From positions 434,001 to 498,000 of the forward strand of contig JAFZVV010000011.1 in the NCBI GenBank assembly GCA_017617615.1: 64,000 nt of DNA, written 5' to 3'. Below, piece after piece: positions 46,990 through 55,456 of the stretch. How positions within the stretch are numbered: the first letter of the stretch is position 1; each line of letters starts with the position of its first letter. This DNA comes from Prevotella sp. (GTDB lineage Bacteria; Bacteroidota; Bacteroidia; Bacteroidales; Bacteroidaceae). The position numbers were made by a program, and so were the translations under genes. The notes below the pieces were generated by a model. That model ran no database searches and was not told where the DNA came from. It saw only the letters and a list, made by a program, of their open reading frames with translations.

Positions 46990-47832
46990 TTATTTCAAGT
47001 CAGTGATAAGCGAGAAGTCCTGGTCGCCGTAGTCGAGGTTTTCGCCGCCCATGCCCCAGATGAAGGTGTAGTTGTGTGTGGCGGCGGCACTGTGGATGCT
47101 CCATTCGGGAGAGAGCACGGCCTGGTCGCCGCGCATCCAGATATGCCGGGTCTCGTCTACCTCGCCCATGAAGTGGCATACTGCCTGGTCTTCGGGCACC
47201 TCGAAATAGAAGTAGGCTTCCATGCGGCGGCTGTGCACGTGTGCGGGCATGGTATTCCACACGCTGCCTGTGGCCAGTTCGGTCATGCCCATCTGCAGCT
47301 GACAGGTGGGGAGCACCTGGTTGACAATCATCTTGTTGATGTCGCGCTCGTTGCTCATCTCCAGACTACCCATGTGTGCCACTACGGCATCGGCCTTGGT
47401 CACTTTTCGGCATGGGTAAGCTTGATGGGCGGTGGTGCTGTTGAAGTAGAATTTGGCGGGTTTCTCTGGGTCGTTGCTGGCGAACACCACGTCGCGGTCG
47501 CCGCTACCGATATAGAGGGCTTCCTTGAAAGCCAGTTCGAAGGTCTCTTTGCCTACCTTCACTGTGCCAGCACCACCCACGTTGAAGATGCCTATCTCGC
47601 GCCGGGTGGTGAAGTAGGGCGCCTTGAGGGGGTCGATGGCCTCGAGTTTCAGTTTTTCTTTCACGGGCATGGCTCCACCCACTACCATGCGGTCGTACAT
47701 GGAGTAGACCATGTTCACTTCGTCGCCGGCAAACACCTTCTCGATGAGGAAGTCGCGGCGTATGCGCTGGGTGTCATAACTCTTTGCGTCCTCAGGATGG
47801 GCCGCATAACGGATTTCGTAATTTGTCTTCAT
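46990..47832 (-). CDS. kduI: 5-dehydro-4-deoxy-D-glucuronate isomerase
   Basis: KduI converts 4-deoxy-5-keto-uronate, made from unsaturated galacturonate, to 2,5-diketo-3-deoxygluconate. The 280-residue cupin has MKTNYEIRYAAHPEDAKSYDT, FTTRREIGIFNVGGAGTV, and the metal site TMPAHVHSRRMEAYFYFE (His, His, Glu) plus WSIHSAAATHNYTFIWGM. Length is normal. It and kduD form a leftward pair downstream of a repeat array. No consensus promoter is visible directly before it, so it may be read from the dsbD transcript. Confidence 0.97.
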   Translation of the reverse strand: MKTNYEIRYAAHPEDAKSYDTQRIRRDFLIEKVFAGDEVNMVYSMYDRMVVGGAMPVKEKLKLEAIDPLKAPYFTTRREIGIFNVGGAGTVKVGKETFELAFKEALYIGSGDRDVVFASNDPEKPAKFYFNSTTAHQAYPCRKVTKADAVVAHMGSLEMSNERDINKMIVNQVLPTCQLQMGMTELATGSVWNTMPAHVHSRRMEAYFYFEVPEDQAVCHFMGEVDETRHIWMRGDQAVLSPEWSIHSAAATHNYTFIWGMGGENLDYGDQDFSLITDLK

Positions 47833-47856
47833 AAATTTTTATAGTAGTTTAAATCT

Positions 47857-48180
47857 TAAATATCGTGCAAGCCGAGAGCAATCAAACTTGTTTCAATTGC
47901 CGAGGCACCGCCGATGTTCATCATGCAAAGCATGGTAAACCTCAAACCTCAAATCTCAAACCTCAAATCTCAAATATCGTGCAAGCCAAGCGCAATGAAG
48001 CTTGCTTCAATTGCCGAGGCACCGCCGATGTTCATCATTCGAAGAATGATAAACCTCAAACCTCAAATCTCAAACCTCAAATATCGTGCAAGCCGAGCGC
48101 AATGAAACTTGTTTCAATTGCCGAGGCGCCGCCGATATTCATCATGCAGCATGATAAACCTCAAATCTCAAACCTCAAAT
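47857..48180. repeat. Three tandem structured repeats (about 107-114 nt each)
   Basis: Units start at about 47857, 47971 and 48078. Each reads TATCGTGCAAGCC, a hairpin (GCAAT-GAAAC-tt-GTTTC-AATTGC type), GCCGAGGCRCCGCCGAT, a second hairpin (ATCATGC ... GCATGAT type), then CTCAAAC/T heptamers. Stem bases change in pairs between copies. The array fills the whole gap between kduI and the dsbD-like gene, and no gene is seen in it. Confidence 0.9.
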
Positions 48181-50271
48181 CTACTTATACTTCTCCAGTC
48201 CTTCACCGAGGAATTTCAGGTATTCAGACACATCCTCCTTATAGCTGAACGAGCGGGTCATGGGGTTGCCGTCGTTGTCTACAAGCACGTAGAGTGGTTG
48301 GGTGAGATGACCGAACTTCATCTCCTCCAGGTAACTCCATTTGTCGCCGATGGTGCGCAGGGTGCGTTTCTTGCCGTTGTATTCCACTTCGATAGGCTCG
48401 TCGAGTGGTGTCTTGTCGTCGACGAAGAGCGAGATGAGCACATAGTCTTTGTTGAGCTTGTCGGCCACGGTGGGGTCGGTCCACACGGCAATCTCCATCT
48501 TGCGGCAGTTCACGCAGCCAAACCCGGTGAAGTCGAGCATCACGGGCTTGCCCGAGGCCTTGGCAGCTGCCATGCCTTCCTCATAGTTGGTATAGGCGGC
48601 ACGCACCTCCTTGGTGTTGAGGTTGAAGTCCTGGGTGTAAAGGGGTGGTGCGAAGGCGCTCACGGCCCGGCACGGTGCGCCCCATAGTCCAGGAACCATA
48701 TATATGGCGAAGGCTATTGACACCAGTCCGAGCATGATGCATGGCACGGGCATGGCCTTGTCGTTGCCTTGGTCGCTCTGGAACTTGAGTTTCCCGATGA
48801 GGTAGAGCCCGAGGAAGAGGAAGATGGCTATCCACAGGGCGAGGAACACCTCACGGTCGAGGAGTCTCCAACCGTAGGCGAGGTCGGCCACGGAGAAGAA
48901 CTTCAGCGCGAAGGCCAGTTCGATGAATCCCAGCACTACCTTGATGATGTTCATCCACGACCCCGACTTCGGTGCCTGTTTCAGCCATGTGGGGAAGAGG
49001 GCGAACAGCGTAAAGGGCAGGGCGAGGGCGATGGCGAAGCCGAGCATGCCGATGGCAGGCCCCATCCAGTTGCCCGATGTCGTTGTCTCCACGAGCAGCA
49101 GGCCGATGATGGGTCCGGTGCACGAGAAACTCACGAGCGTGAGGGTGAATGCCATGAGGAAGATGGAGAGCAGTCCGCTGGTCTCCGATGCCTTGTTGTC
49201 TACCTTGTTGGTCCACGACGAGGGCAGGGTAAGTTCGAACCACCCGAAGAATGAGAGGGCGAACACGACGAGCAGCGCACAGAAGATCAGGTTGAACACG
49301 GCGTTGGTAGCGAGGTCGTTGAGTGTCTGTGCTCCGAACAGGGCGGTCACGAGGAGTCCGAGCGCCAGGTAAATGACGACGATGGATATGCCGTAAGTGA
49401 TGGCATCCTTGATGCCTTTCTTCTTGTCCTTGCTGCGTTTCAGGAAGAAACTCACCGTCATCGGGATGATGGGCCACACGCAGGGGGTGAACACGGCGAG
49501 GAGGCCGTAGAGCAGTCCCATAAGGAAGATATAGAGCCATGAGCGGTCGGAGATATTGCCGCCGTTGAGCGCTTTCAGTTCGTCGACCGAGGGTTGCCAC
49601 CACTTGTCTTGCGACGAGGCGACGAGGGCGCTGTCGACCACGATGGGCAGCGTGCCGTTCACCGTGTCGGCAGCCGTGGTGTCGGCGGTGATGCCGGTTG
49701 CCAAGGCAGCCGTGAGCGCAGCATCGGTGGCAGCGGCGGGTGTGGCGGCCTCCTCTTTGATAGGCTCGGCAGCGGGGGCCTCTTCAGGACCTTTCCCCGA
49801 GTACTCAAACTCCACCGTCGACGGGGGCATGCACATCTCGTCATTGCAGGCACCATATTCCAGGTAGCCCTTGATGTTGTAGGTCTTGGCGGTAATCTTG
49901 TATTTCTGGATGAAGGTCACGGCATTCTCGAAATAACTCAGGCGCATGCCGAATATCTGGTCGTCTTCGCTGATTTCCTTCCCCTGTTTGATGAGTCCAC
50001 CCATGGGTTGTGCTCCCTCGGCTTTTTCGGTGTGCATGGTGGCCGCCGTCGGTCCGCCGTCGGGGATGTTCGTGGAGTAGACGTGCCAGCCCTTGTCGAT
50101 TTTGGCAGTGAACACCACGTCGACCTCGGTGGGCGACACTTGCTTCTGCTGTACGGAGAACTTCACGGGCATCTCCTGTGCGTTCGCTGCTATGGCGAGA
50201 AGCAGGACAAGGGTGAGGAACTTCGGCCTTATCCATCTGGTGGTCTTGCTTGGGTTGTGATGATAACTCAT
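48181..50271 (-). CDS. dsbD: DsbD-like thiol:disulfide interchange protein
   Basis: DsbD carries electrons from cytoplasmic thioredoxin to periplasmic thiols. The 696-residue protein has a signal peptide, an N-terminal DsbD-alpha-like domain with LEYGACNDEMCMPPS (Cys pair, about residues 137-142), a low-complexity Ala-rich linker, eight membrane segments with FTPCVWPIIPMTVSFF and SFSCTGPIIG (the two membrane Cys), and a thioredoxin-like C-terminal domain with TGFGCVNCRKMEI. All redox Cys are present. Its start follows the CyuA-like gene by 9 nt. Confidence 0.93.
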   Translation of the reverse strand: MSYHHNPSKTTRWIRPKFLTLVLLLAIAANAQEMPVKFSVQQKQVSPTEVDVVFTAKIDKGWHVYSTNIPDGGPTAATMHTEKAEGAQPMGGLIKQGKEISEDDQIFGMRLSYFENAVTFIQKYKITAKTYNIKGYLEYGACNDEMCMPPSTVEFEYSGKGPEEAPAAEPIKEEAATPAAATDAALTAALATGITADTTAADTVNGTLPIVVDSALVASSQDKWWQPSVDELKALNGGNISDRSWLYIFLMGLLYGLLAVFTPCVWPIIPMTVSFFLKRSKDKKKGIKDAITYGISIVVIYLALGLLVTALFGAQTLNDLATNAVFNLIFCALLVVFALSFFGWFELTLPSSWTNKVDNKASETSGLLSIFLMAFTLTLVSFSCTGPIIGLLLVETTTSGNWMGPAIGMLGFAIALALPFTLFALFPTWLKQAPKSGSWMNIIKVVLGFIELAFALKFFSVADLAYGWRLLDREVFLALWIAIFLFLGLYLIGKLKFQSDQGNDKAMPVPCIMLGLVSIAFAIYMVPGLWGAPCRAVSAFAPPLYTQDFNLNTKEVRAAYTNYEEGMAAAKASGKPVMLDFTGFGCVNCRKMEIAVWTDPTVADKLNKDYVLISLFVDDKTPLDEPIEVEYNGKKRTLRTIGDKWSYLEEMKFGHLTQPLYVLVDNDGNPMTRSFSYKEDVSEYLKFLGEGLEKYK

Positions 50272-50280
50272 ACAAATGGT

Positions 50281-51567
50281 TTATTTCTTGTTTGTCATGA
50301 TGTCGAGCACATAGCGGTCGGTAAGGTCCATCCCGCGGCTGCCGATGGCAGTGAGGTTGCGTATGCTCTGGTCTACGTCGTCGTCGATGATGCCTTCCAC
50401 CGATGTCACGTGCTTGTGCTGTATGGCGAGCATTGCGCTCATCACGGCTGTCCCCACGCCGGTAGTGAGTTTCAGGGCGCAGCTGGGCTTGGCACCGTCG
50501 CATATCATGCCGGTGAGGTTGGCTATCATGTTCTTCACCGCCCAACACACCTCGTCGTAACCGCCGCCCATTAGGTAGGTGATACCGCAACTGCTGCCGG
50601 TGCTTGCCACCACACATCCGCAGAGGGCGGAGAGGGAGCCGAGGTTCTGCTTCATGTAGATTGCGGCGAGATTGCTGAGGGTAAGCGCACGGATGAGTTC
50701 CTCCTCGGTGTTGTGGTTCTCCTCGGCGAACACCACCACGGGCATGGTGGCGCAGATGCCTTGGTTGCCGCTGCCGCTGTTGCTCATCACCGGAATCATC
50801 GCTCCCGCCATGCGCGCATCACAGGCACAACTGGTCCTAGAGAGGATTTTCGAGAAGATGCTCTCGCCCATGATGCCTTTCCCCAGTGGACTGCACAGCG
50901 TCTTCCCCAGCTGGTGGCCGTAGTTCTCGCGCAGTCCGTCGTCAGAAGCCGCCTCGTTAAGGCGCTTGGCTTCGAGGATGAAACTGATGTCCTCGATGTC
51001 GGTGGTAGTGGCGAAGTCGTAAACCTTGCGCAGGGTGAGTGGCAATACCCCCTGCTCTTCGTCGGCATGCACGCTGTCGCGCTCGTCGAGTGTCACGTCA
51101 TTGTCGAAGCGCAGGAACACGAAGTGGGTATGCTGCTCTTTGATGATGGCTTCCGACTCATGGCCACAGGCGCGGCACACGGCACGGATGTACAACTTGT
51201 CGGGGTCGTCTTCTTCCAGTGCGATGTTGATGCGGCCTTCATCGATGAACTGGCGGCCCCGGGCCACCGCCGCCCTGTCGCAGTCTTTCAGCACTTCGAG
51301 CTGATATTCCGACTTCCCTATCAGGGCGCCTAAGGCCACGGCGATGGGCAGGCCTATCATTCCCGTGCCAGGAATACCTACCCCCATCGCGTTTTTCACG
51401 ATGTTGGCACTCAACTGCAGTTCCACAGCTTCTGGTGTTTCGCCGAGCAGTTCGCTTGCCTTGGCCACGCACAATGCCACCGCAATGGGCTCTGTACATC
51501 CCACCGCGGGCACCACTTGTTCATGTATCAACTGAATGATGGCCTGTCTTTCTTCCTTAGGCAGCAT
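50281..51567 (-). CDS. UPF0597 family protein, possible L-cysteine desulfidase (CyuA/YhaM-like)
   Basis: The 428-residue protein starts with QLIHEQVVPAVGCTEPIAVALCVA, a diagnostic UPF0597 signature, and continues with GIPGTGMIGLPIAVALGAL, MIPVMSNSGSGNQGICATMPV and GSSCGITYLMGG, sequence related to Fe-S serine dehydratases with conserved Cys. Characterised relatives degrade L-cysteine to pyruvate, ammonia and sulfide. Placement next to a disulfide-handling protein fits a thiol-related role but does not prove it. Confidence 0.88.
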   Translation of the reverse strand: MLPKEERQAIIQLIHEQVVPAVGCTEPIAVALCVAKASELLGETPEAVELQLSANIVKNAMGVGIPGTGMIGLPIAVALGALIGKSEYQLEVLKDCDRAAVARGRQFIDEGRINIALEEDDPDKLYIRAVCRACGHESEAIIKEQHTHFVFLRFDNDVTLDERDSVHADEEQGVLPLTLRKVYDFATTTDIEDISFILEAKRLNEAASDDGLRENYGHQLGKTLCSPLGKGIMGESIFSKILSRTSCACDARMAGAMIPVMSNSGSGNQGICATMPVVVFAEENHNTEEELIRALTLSNLAAIYMKQNLGSLSALCGCVVASTGSSCGITYLMGGGYDEVCWAVKNMIANLTGMICDGAKPSCALKLTTGVGTAVMSAMLAIQHKHVTSVEGIIDDDVDQSIRNLTAIGSRGMDLTDRYVLDIMTNKK

Positions 51568-51601
51568 GAAAAGATTAGGTTTTGTGTGTTGTATCGGGTT
51601 G

Positions 51602-51609
51602 CAAATTTA
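51602..51609 (-). promoter_or_regulatory. -7 element for the UPF0597 gene
   Basis: TAAATTTG on the minus strand matches TAnnTTTG, with a TTG about 20 nt upstream. It lies 35 nt before the ATG. Confidence 0.5.
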
Positions 51610-51671
51610 GCAAATCTTTGCCGAACGTTCAACTTTTGGCAAAAAAAAATTGTCGGATAAAAAAAAAGTAC

Positions 51672-51679
51672 TATCTTTG
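51672..51679 (+). promoter_or_regulatory. -7 element for greA
   Basis: TATCTTTG matches TAnnTTTG. The ATG is 106 nt downstream, leaving a long leader that contains a terminator-like hairpin. Confidence 0.6.
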
Positions 51680-51713
51680 CAACGAAAATAACATAAACAG
51701 AGAAGAATAGCTG

Positions 51714-51748
51714 AATTCCGACATCGATTGTCGGGATTCATCATTTTT
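51714..51748 (+). terminator. Terminator-like hairpin in the greA leader
   Basis: AATTCCGACA-tcgat-TGTCGGGATT forms a 10-bp stem (one G-T pair) and is followed by CATCATTTTTTG. It lies between the greA promoter and start codon, about 30 nt after the expected transcription start, so it could end most transcripts early and yield a short leader RNA. Confidence 0.7.
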
Positions 51749-51785
51749 TGTTTGCTAATTGATTACCTTTTAAAACCATAACATC

Positions 51786-52250
51786 ATGACTTACATGTCG
51801 CAAGAAGGCTATGACAAGATGATAGCCGAACTTTCCCGCTTGGAGTCTGTGGAGCGCCCGAAGGCATCTGCAGCCATCGCCGAGGCCCGCGACAAGGGCG
51901 ACCTCAGCGAGAATTCCGAGTATGATGCTGCAAAAGAGGCTCAGGCACATCTCGAAGATAAGATCAACCGTCTGAAAGTGGCCATTTCCGAGGCCAAGAT
52001 TGTCGACGTGTCGCGTTTGAGTTCCGATGCCGTGCAGATTCTCTCGAAGGTGGAGATGACCAACCTCACCACCAAGGCGAAGATGACGTACACCATCGTC
52101 AGCGAGAACGAGGCCGACCTGCGTGCCGGCAAGATTTCCATCAAGACTCCCATTGCACAGGGACTGCTCAACAAGAAGGTGGGTGACGAGGTGGAAATCC
52201 AGATTCCCCGTGGGACGATAAGGCTGAGGATTGACAAAATCTCCATCTAA
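51786..52250 (+). CDS. greA: Transcription elongation factor GreA
   Basis: GreA rescues backtracked RNA polymerase by stimulating RNA cleavage. The 154-residue protein has the N-terminal coiled coil with the acidic tip (GDLSENSEYDAAKE, residues about 38-51) and the C-terminal FKBP-like domain (IVSENEADLRAGKISIKTPIAQGLLNKKVGDEV). Length is close to the usual 158. Confidence 0.97.
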   Translation: MTYMSQEGYDKMIAELSRLESVERPKASAAIAEARDKGDLSENSEYDAAKEAQAHLEDKINRLKVAISEAKIVDVSRLSSDAVQILSKVEMTNLTTKAKMTYTIVSENEADLRAGKISIKTPIAQGLLNKKVGDEVEIQIPRGTIRLRIDKISI

Positions 52251-52279
52251 ACCTTCTATACCCTTTAAATTCTAATCAA

Positions 52280-52672
52280 ATGAGCATTTTCTCGAAAATC
52301 GCGGCTGGCGAGATTCCCAGCTACAAATGTGCAGAGAGTGAGAAATTCTATGCCTTTCTCGACATCAACCCGCTGGTGAAAGGCCATACGTTGGTCATCC
52401 CCCGCCGTGAGGTCGACTATATCTTCGACCTCGACGACGACGAGTTGGCAGAGATGCATGTCTTCGCCAAGCGTGTGGCTATCGCCATCAAGAAAGCCTT
52501 CCCGTGTGTGAAGGTAGGCATGGCAGTGCTTGGACTGGAGGTGCCTCATGCCCACATCCACCTCGTGCCGATGCAGAGTGAGAAAGACATGCTCTTCTCC
52601 AATCCCAAGCTGAAACTCTCTCAGGAAGAGTTTGAGGATATTGCAGCGAGGATACGTGCGGAATTCAAATGA
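52280..52672 (+). CDS. HIT-family nucleotide hydrolase/transferase
   Basis: The 130-residue protein carries the histidine triad as PHAHIHLVPM, with KCAESEKFYAFLDINPLVKGHTLVIPR at the front. HIT proteins cleave nucleotide phosphoramidates or dinucleotides. It follows greA by 29 nt. Its stop codon lies inside a short palindrome that also holds the stop codon of the convergent manC-like gene. Confidence 0.95.
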   Translation: MSIFSKIAAGEIPSYKCAESEKFYAFLDINPLVKGHTLVIPRREVDYIFDLDDDELAEMHVFAKRVAIAIKKAFPCVKVGMAVLGLEVPHAHIHLVPMQSEKDMLFSNPKLKLSQEEFEDIAARIRAEFK

Positions 52673-52677
52673 ATTCC
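52660..52677. repeat. Palindrome holding two convergent stop codons
   Basis: GGAATTCA-aa-TGAATTCC. The plus-strand TGA of the HIT gene (52670-52672) and the minus-strand TGA of the guanylyltransferase (52665-52667) each lie in one arm, so the coding regions overlap by 8 nt. Confidence 0.9.
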
Positions 52678-53765
52678 TCGCCCAGGCGTACTTGGACCTC
52701 GTTGACGAACTTACGTATTTGTGCTGATGAGTCGCTTTTCTTGCAGACCATCAGCACATTTTCGTTTTCCACCACGATATATCCCTCGAGGTCGCTGAAC
52801 ACACCCAGGCGTCCCTTGGGCAACTTGATGATGTTGTCCTTGCAGTTTTCCAGGATGACGTCGCTGTCGAGCACCACGTTGTCGCCCTGGCCATGGCTCT
52901 TTGCCTCGTAGATGGAGTGCCAGGTGCCCAGGTCGGCCCACCCGAAGTCGCATTGCATCACATAGGCGTCGTCGGCATTCTCCAGCACGCTGTAGTCGAT
53001 GGAGAGGTTGGGGAAGTGCGAGAAGTAGTCCCACACCAACTGGGCCTCGTCGTTGATGTTGGCGGTGTCGAACGAGTAGCCTTCCATCTCTATCTGGCGG
53101 AACACGGCGGGCATGGTGGCTTTGAAGTGGTGAAGCAGGTGGAGGACGCCCGATACGAAGATGCCGGTGTTCCACAGGAACTCACCGCTGTCCATGAACA
53201 CCTGGGCGAAATCACGCTCAGGTTTCTCGCTGAACGACTTCACGTTATGGAGGTTGCACTCCAGACTCTCGTCGCCCATCTGTATGTAGCCATAGCCGGG
53301 CTCGGGGCGCGTGGGGCGCACGCCCATCACGATGATGTTGTCGTGGTGTGCCACGAAGTCGAGGGCCCACAGCATGCAGCGCTCAAACGCCTCGTCACCG
53401 AGTACGGCCTGGTCGGAGGGCATGATGATGACGTTTGCGTCGGGGCAGAGGGTAAGGATGCGGTAGCAGCCCCATGTCACGCTCGGTGCGGTGTTGCGGT
53501 TCACAGGCTCGCCGAGGAAGTTCTCTTCGGGAAGCATGGGCAACTGTTCACGGGCGATGGGCTGAAACTCATCGTTGGTGGTCACAAAAATGTTCTCTAT
53601 GGGGATGATTTTCGAAATGCGGTCGAATGTCTGTTGGAGTTGGGTGCGACCGGTACCAAACAAGTCGATGAATTGCTTGGGGTAACCCATACGGCTGCTC
53701 GGCCATAGCCTCTTTCCTCTTCCTCCAGCCAAAATCACACAATAATTCTTCGAATCAGTAGGCAT
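52665..53765 (-). CDS. manC: Mannose-1-phosphate guanylyltransferase
   Basis: The enzyme forms GDP-mannose from mannose-1-phosphate and GTP. The 366-residue protein begins NYCVILAGGRGKRLWPSSR, the nucleotide-binding GGxGxRLWP motif, followed by PKQFIDLFG, IFVTTNDEF, NVIIMPSDQAVL and FSEKPERDFAQVF, all typical. It lacks the isomerase half of bifunctional ManC-type enzymes, so it is the monofunctional form. The product feeds envelope glycan synthesis. Confidence 0.95.
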   Translation of the reverse strand: MPTDSKNYCVILAGGRGKRLWPSSRMGYPKQFIDLFGTGRTQLQQTFDRISKIIPIENIFVTTNDEFQPIAREQLPMLPEENFLGEPVNRNTAPSVTWGCYRILTLCPDANVIIMPSDQAVLGDEAFERCMLWALDFVAHHDNIIVMGVRPTRPEPGYGYIQMGDESLECNLHNVKSFSEKPERDFAQVFMDSGEFLWNTGIFVSGVLHLLHHFKATMPAVFRQIEMEGYSFDTANINDEAQLVWDYFSHFPNLSIDYSVLENADDAYVMQCDFGWADLGTWHSIYEAKSHGQGDNVVLDSDVILENCKDNIIKLPKGRLGVFSDLEGYIVVENENVLMVCKKSDSSAQIRKFVNEVQVRLGEEFI

Positions 53766-53793
53766 AAGCTCACTTAGATTTAAAATTAGCGCA

Positions 53794-53801
53794 CAAAATT
53801 A
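53794..53801 (-). promoter_or_regulatory. -7 element for manC
   Basis: TAATTTTG on the minus strand matches TAnnTTTG, 28 nt before the ATG. Confidence 0.5.
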
Positions 53802-53850
53802 CATAATTATAACGGCAGAAACAAGTTTTTAGTGTTTTTCCTGATAAAAA

Positions 53851-53881
53851 TTTGCCGATTAAGAAATTTATCGTAACTTTG
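53851..53881 (+). promoter_or_regulatory. tRNA-Leu promoter
   Basis: TTTG (53851-53854) and TAACTTTG (53874-53881) are separated by exactly 19 nt. The tRNA begins 11 nt later. Confidence 0.75.
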
Positions 53882-53892
53882 CACCGCTAAAA

Positions 53893-53974
53893 GCCCAGAT
53901 GGCGGAATCGGTAGACGCGCTGGTCTCAAACACCAGTGGGGCAACCCGTGCCGGTTCGACCCCGGCTCTGGGTA
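53893..53974 (+). tRNA. tRNA-Leu (anticodon CAA)
   Basis: Acceptor GCCCAGA pairs with TCTGGGT, the anticodon arm CTGGT-CTCAAAC-ACCAG gives anticodon CAA, a long variable arm is present, and the T-arm is GCCGG-TTCGACC-CCGGC. At 82 nt this is a class II tRNA. CCA is not encoded. Confidence 0.95.
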
Positions 53975-53990
53975 CTTTTTAAAACCATTT

Positions 53991-54040
53991 AAAATCTCGC
54001 AAGATGCTGATAACAAAGCGCTTGCGAGATTTTCGCTTTT
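53991..54040 (+). terminator. Hairpin downstream of tRNA-Leu
   Basis: AAAATCTCGCAAG and CTTGCGAGATTTT are perfect 13-bp arms around a 17-nt loop, followed by CGCTTTT. It probably ends tRNA-Leu transcription. Confidence 0.75.
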
Positions 54041-54147
54041 GTATAGGATGTAAATTTGCTCCACATTTGCTCCACAAGTCCTGACAAGAAAAATGTGTAT
54101 TGTGTTAAATAATACCAATAAAGAAGAAATGATTCCACTATATTTTC

Positions 54148-54155
54148 TATTTTTG
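54148..54155 (+). promoter_or_regulatory. -7 element for the lipoprotein at 54188
   Basis: TATTTTTG matches TAnnTTTG, 32 nt before the ATG. Confidence 0.5.
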
Positions 54156-54187
54156 CGGATGATTACAAACAATTTAAGCATCAACCC

Positions 54188-55351
54188 ATGAAACATATAT
54201 ATTGTAACATTGTTGTCTTCCTTTGTTTCTTGGTTTCATGTGCACAAATGCCGAAGGAATCAAATGAGAGCAAGGACGTGGATATCGTATATCGAACATA
54301 CCATATAGATTCCAAATCTATCACCCGTCCTTCGTCTTTCTTTTATCTAGAGGGCAGTGCTAAATACCATGGACAATATTTCTGCCTGTTTTGCGAAAGC
54401 CCAATAGACAAAAAAGGCAAGAGTTATTACCATCTCATAGTGATTCAACCATCTGACTCAACAGTCAGTGTGATTTCCAAGACGGAAAGAAGATATATTG
54501 AATTTAGGTCGTCTAGAGCCTATGATTATCCTCAAATGTGTGTCCGCAACGATTCCTTGCTCATCGCAGGTTATGATGCTGGTGAGGGAGGCTACAAATA
54601 CCATTGCATCATTGACAGCATTTGTGGTGATGACGGGTCATCTTGTTGGAAACTCAAGGAAATCCCACAGCCTTCTTCTGTCGTATTTGAAGATGACGAA
54701 TACAGTGTGAAGTTCTCCAACTATATGGAATGGGGACGATATATGAGTTTCATAGACAAGTCTGACATGAAAGAACATATCTATAATGGTTGGGGAAAGG
54801 TTTTCAAGAGACAAGATGGTTATTACCTTTGCAGCAATGCCGCCATTTGCAGAATTGCAAACCCCAAAGAAGGTCTTGTTCATACAGGTGTTACTAATTT
54901 TGATGACTATATGGTCGAAACAGGCTATGAGAATGCACCTGCTTCTGACCCAGAAATTCTATTTTTCCCGTCAGATCCAGACATACTCATGAATGCCTTT
55001 TTTATGCATAATGAAACGATTCACATGCTTGAGACCTACAAGGACAGCACATATTTGTCAAAATACGACGGACAGGGTATTTTGCGCATAAAAAGATTGA
55101 AGCAGAAAATGAGTTATATCTTCAGTTCTTCATTGGGAAAAGACTTCATTGGTTATGGTGACACTTTCAATTTCGTCAATGAAACCGAAGACGGAGAAGA
55201 GCAATATGGCATAATTGATATTGATGGAAACCAGATTACAATCATCAATTTGGTGACAAATCAGCCATCAGGCAACAATTATGATATAGATAAGATGATA
55301 GAAAAATTCAAGAGAAAGGAACCTGTCAAATTCACGTCTCCCCCGTATTAA
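54188..55351 (+). CDS. Secreted lipoprotein of unknown function
   Basis: The 387-residue protein has a lipoprotein signal (IVVFLCFLVSCAQ, lipid Cys about residue 18). The rest reads as repeated beta strands (FYLEGSAKYHGQYFCLF, HLIVIQPSDSTVSVIS, QYGIIDIDGNQITIINLV) and could be a beta-propeller similar to Bacteroidota 6-bladed propeller lipoproteins; this is a guess. I recognise no catalytic motif. Base and codon use are more AT-rich than in nearby genes (many AAT, TAT, AAA codons), and it lies directly after tRNA-Leu, so it may have been acquired. Confidence 0.75.
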   Translation: MKHIYCNIVVFLCFLVSCAQMPKESNESKDVDIVYRTYHIDSKSITRPSSFFYLEGSAKYHGQYFCLFCESPIDKKGKSYYHLIVIQPSDSTVSVISKTERRYIEFRSSRAYDYPQMCVRNDSLLIAGYDAGEGGYKYHCIIDSICGDDGSSCWKLKEIPQPSSVVFEDDEYSVKFSNYMEWGRYMSFIDKSDMKEHIYNGWGKVFKRQDGYYLCSNAAICRIANPKEGLVHTGVTNFDDYMVETGYENAPASDPEILFFPSDPDILMNAFFMHNETIHMLETYKDSTYLSKYDGQGILRIKRLKQKMSYIFSSSLGKDFIGYGDTFNFVNETEDGEEQYGIIDIDGNQITIINLVTNQPSGNNYDIDKMIEKFKRKEPVKFTSPPY

Positions 55352-55456
55352 TATTTGTTATTTCAGATTTGATTTTTATCCCATATCATAGCGAAATCCA
55401 ACTCCTTTATAGATGAGCTTCCTACATCGTTTCTTCAAAACATTGATGATGCTTGG

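Noticed and set aside
47865..48248. An open frame across the repeat array whose protein repeats CFNCRGTADVHH
   Set aside because: The peptide repeat follows from the DNA repeats; the third unit is read in another frame and the frame runs into the dsbD-like gene.
53807..54196. Open frame on the minus strand over tRNA-Leu
   Set aside because: The sequence PGSNRHGLPHWCLRPARLPIPPSG is the typical false translation of a tRNA-Leu gene.
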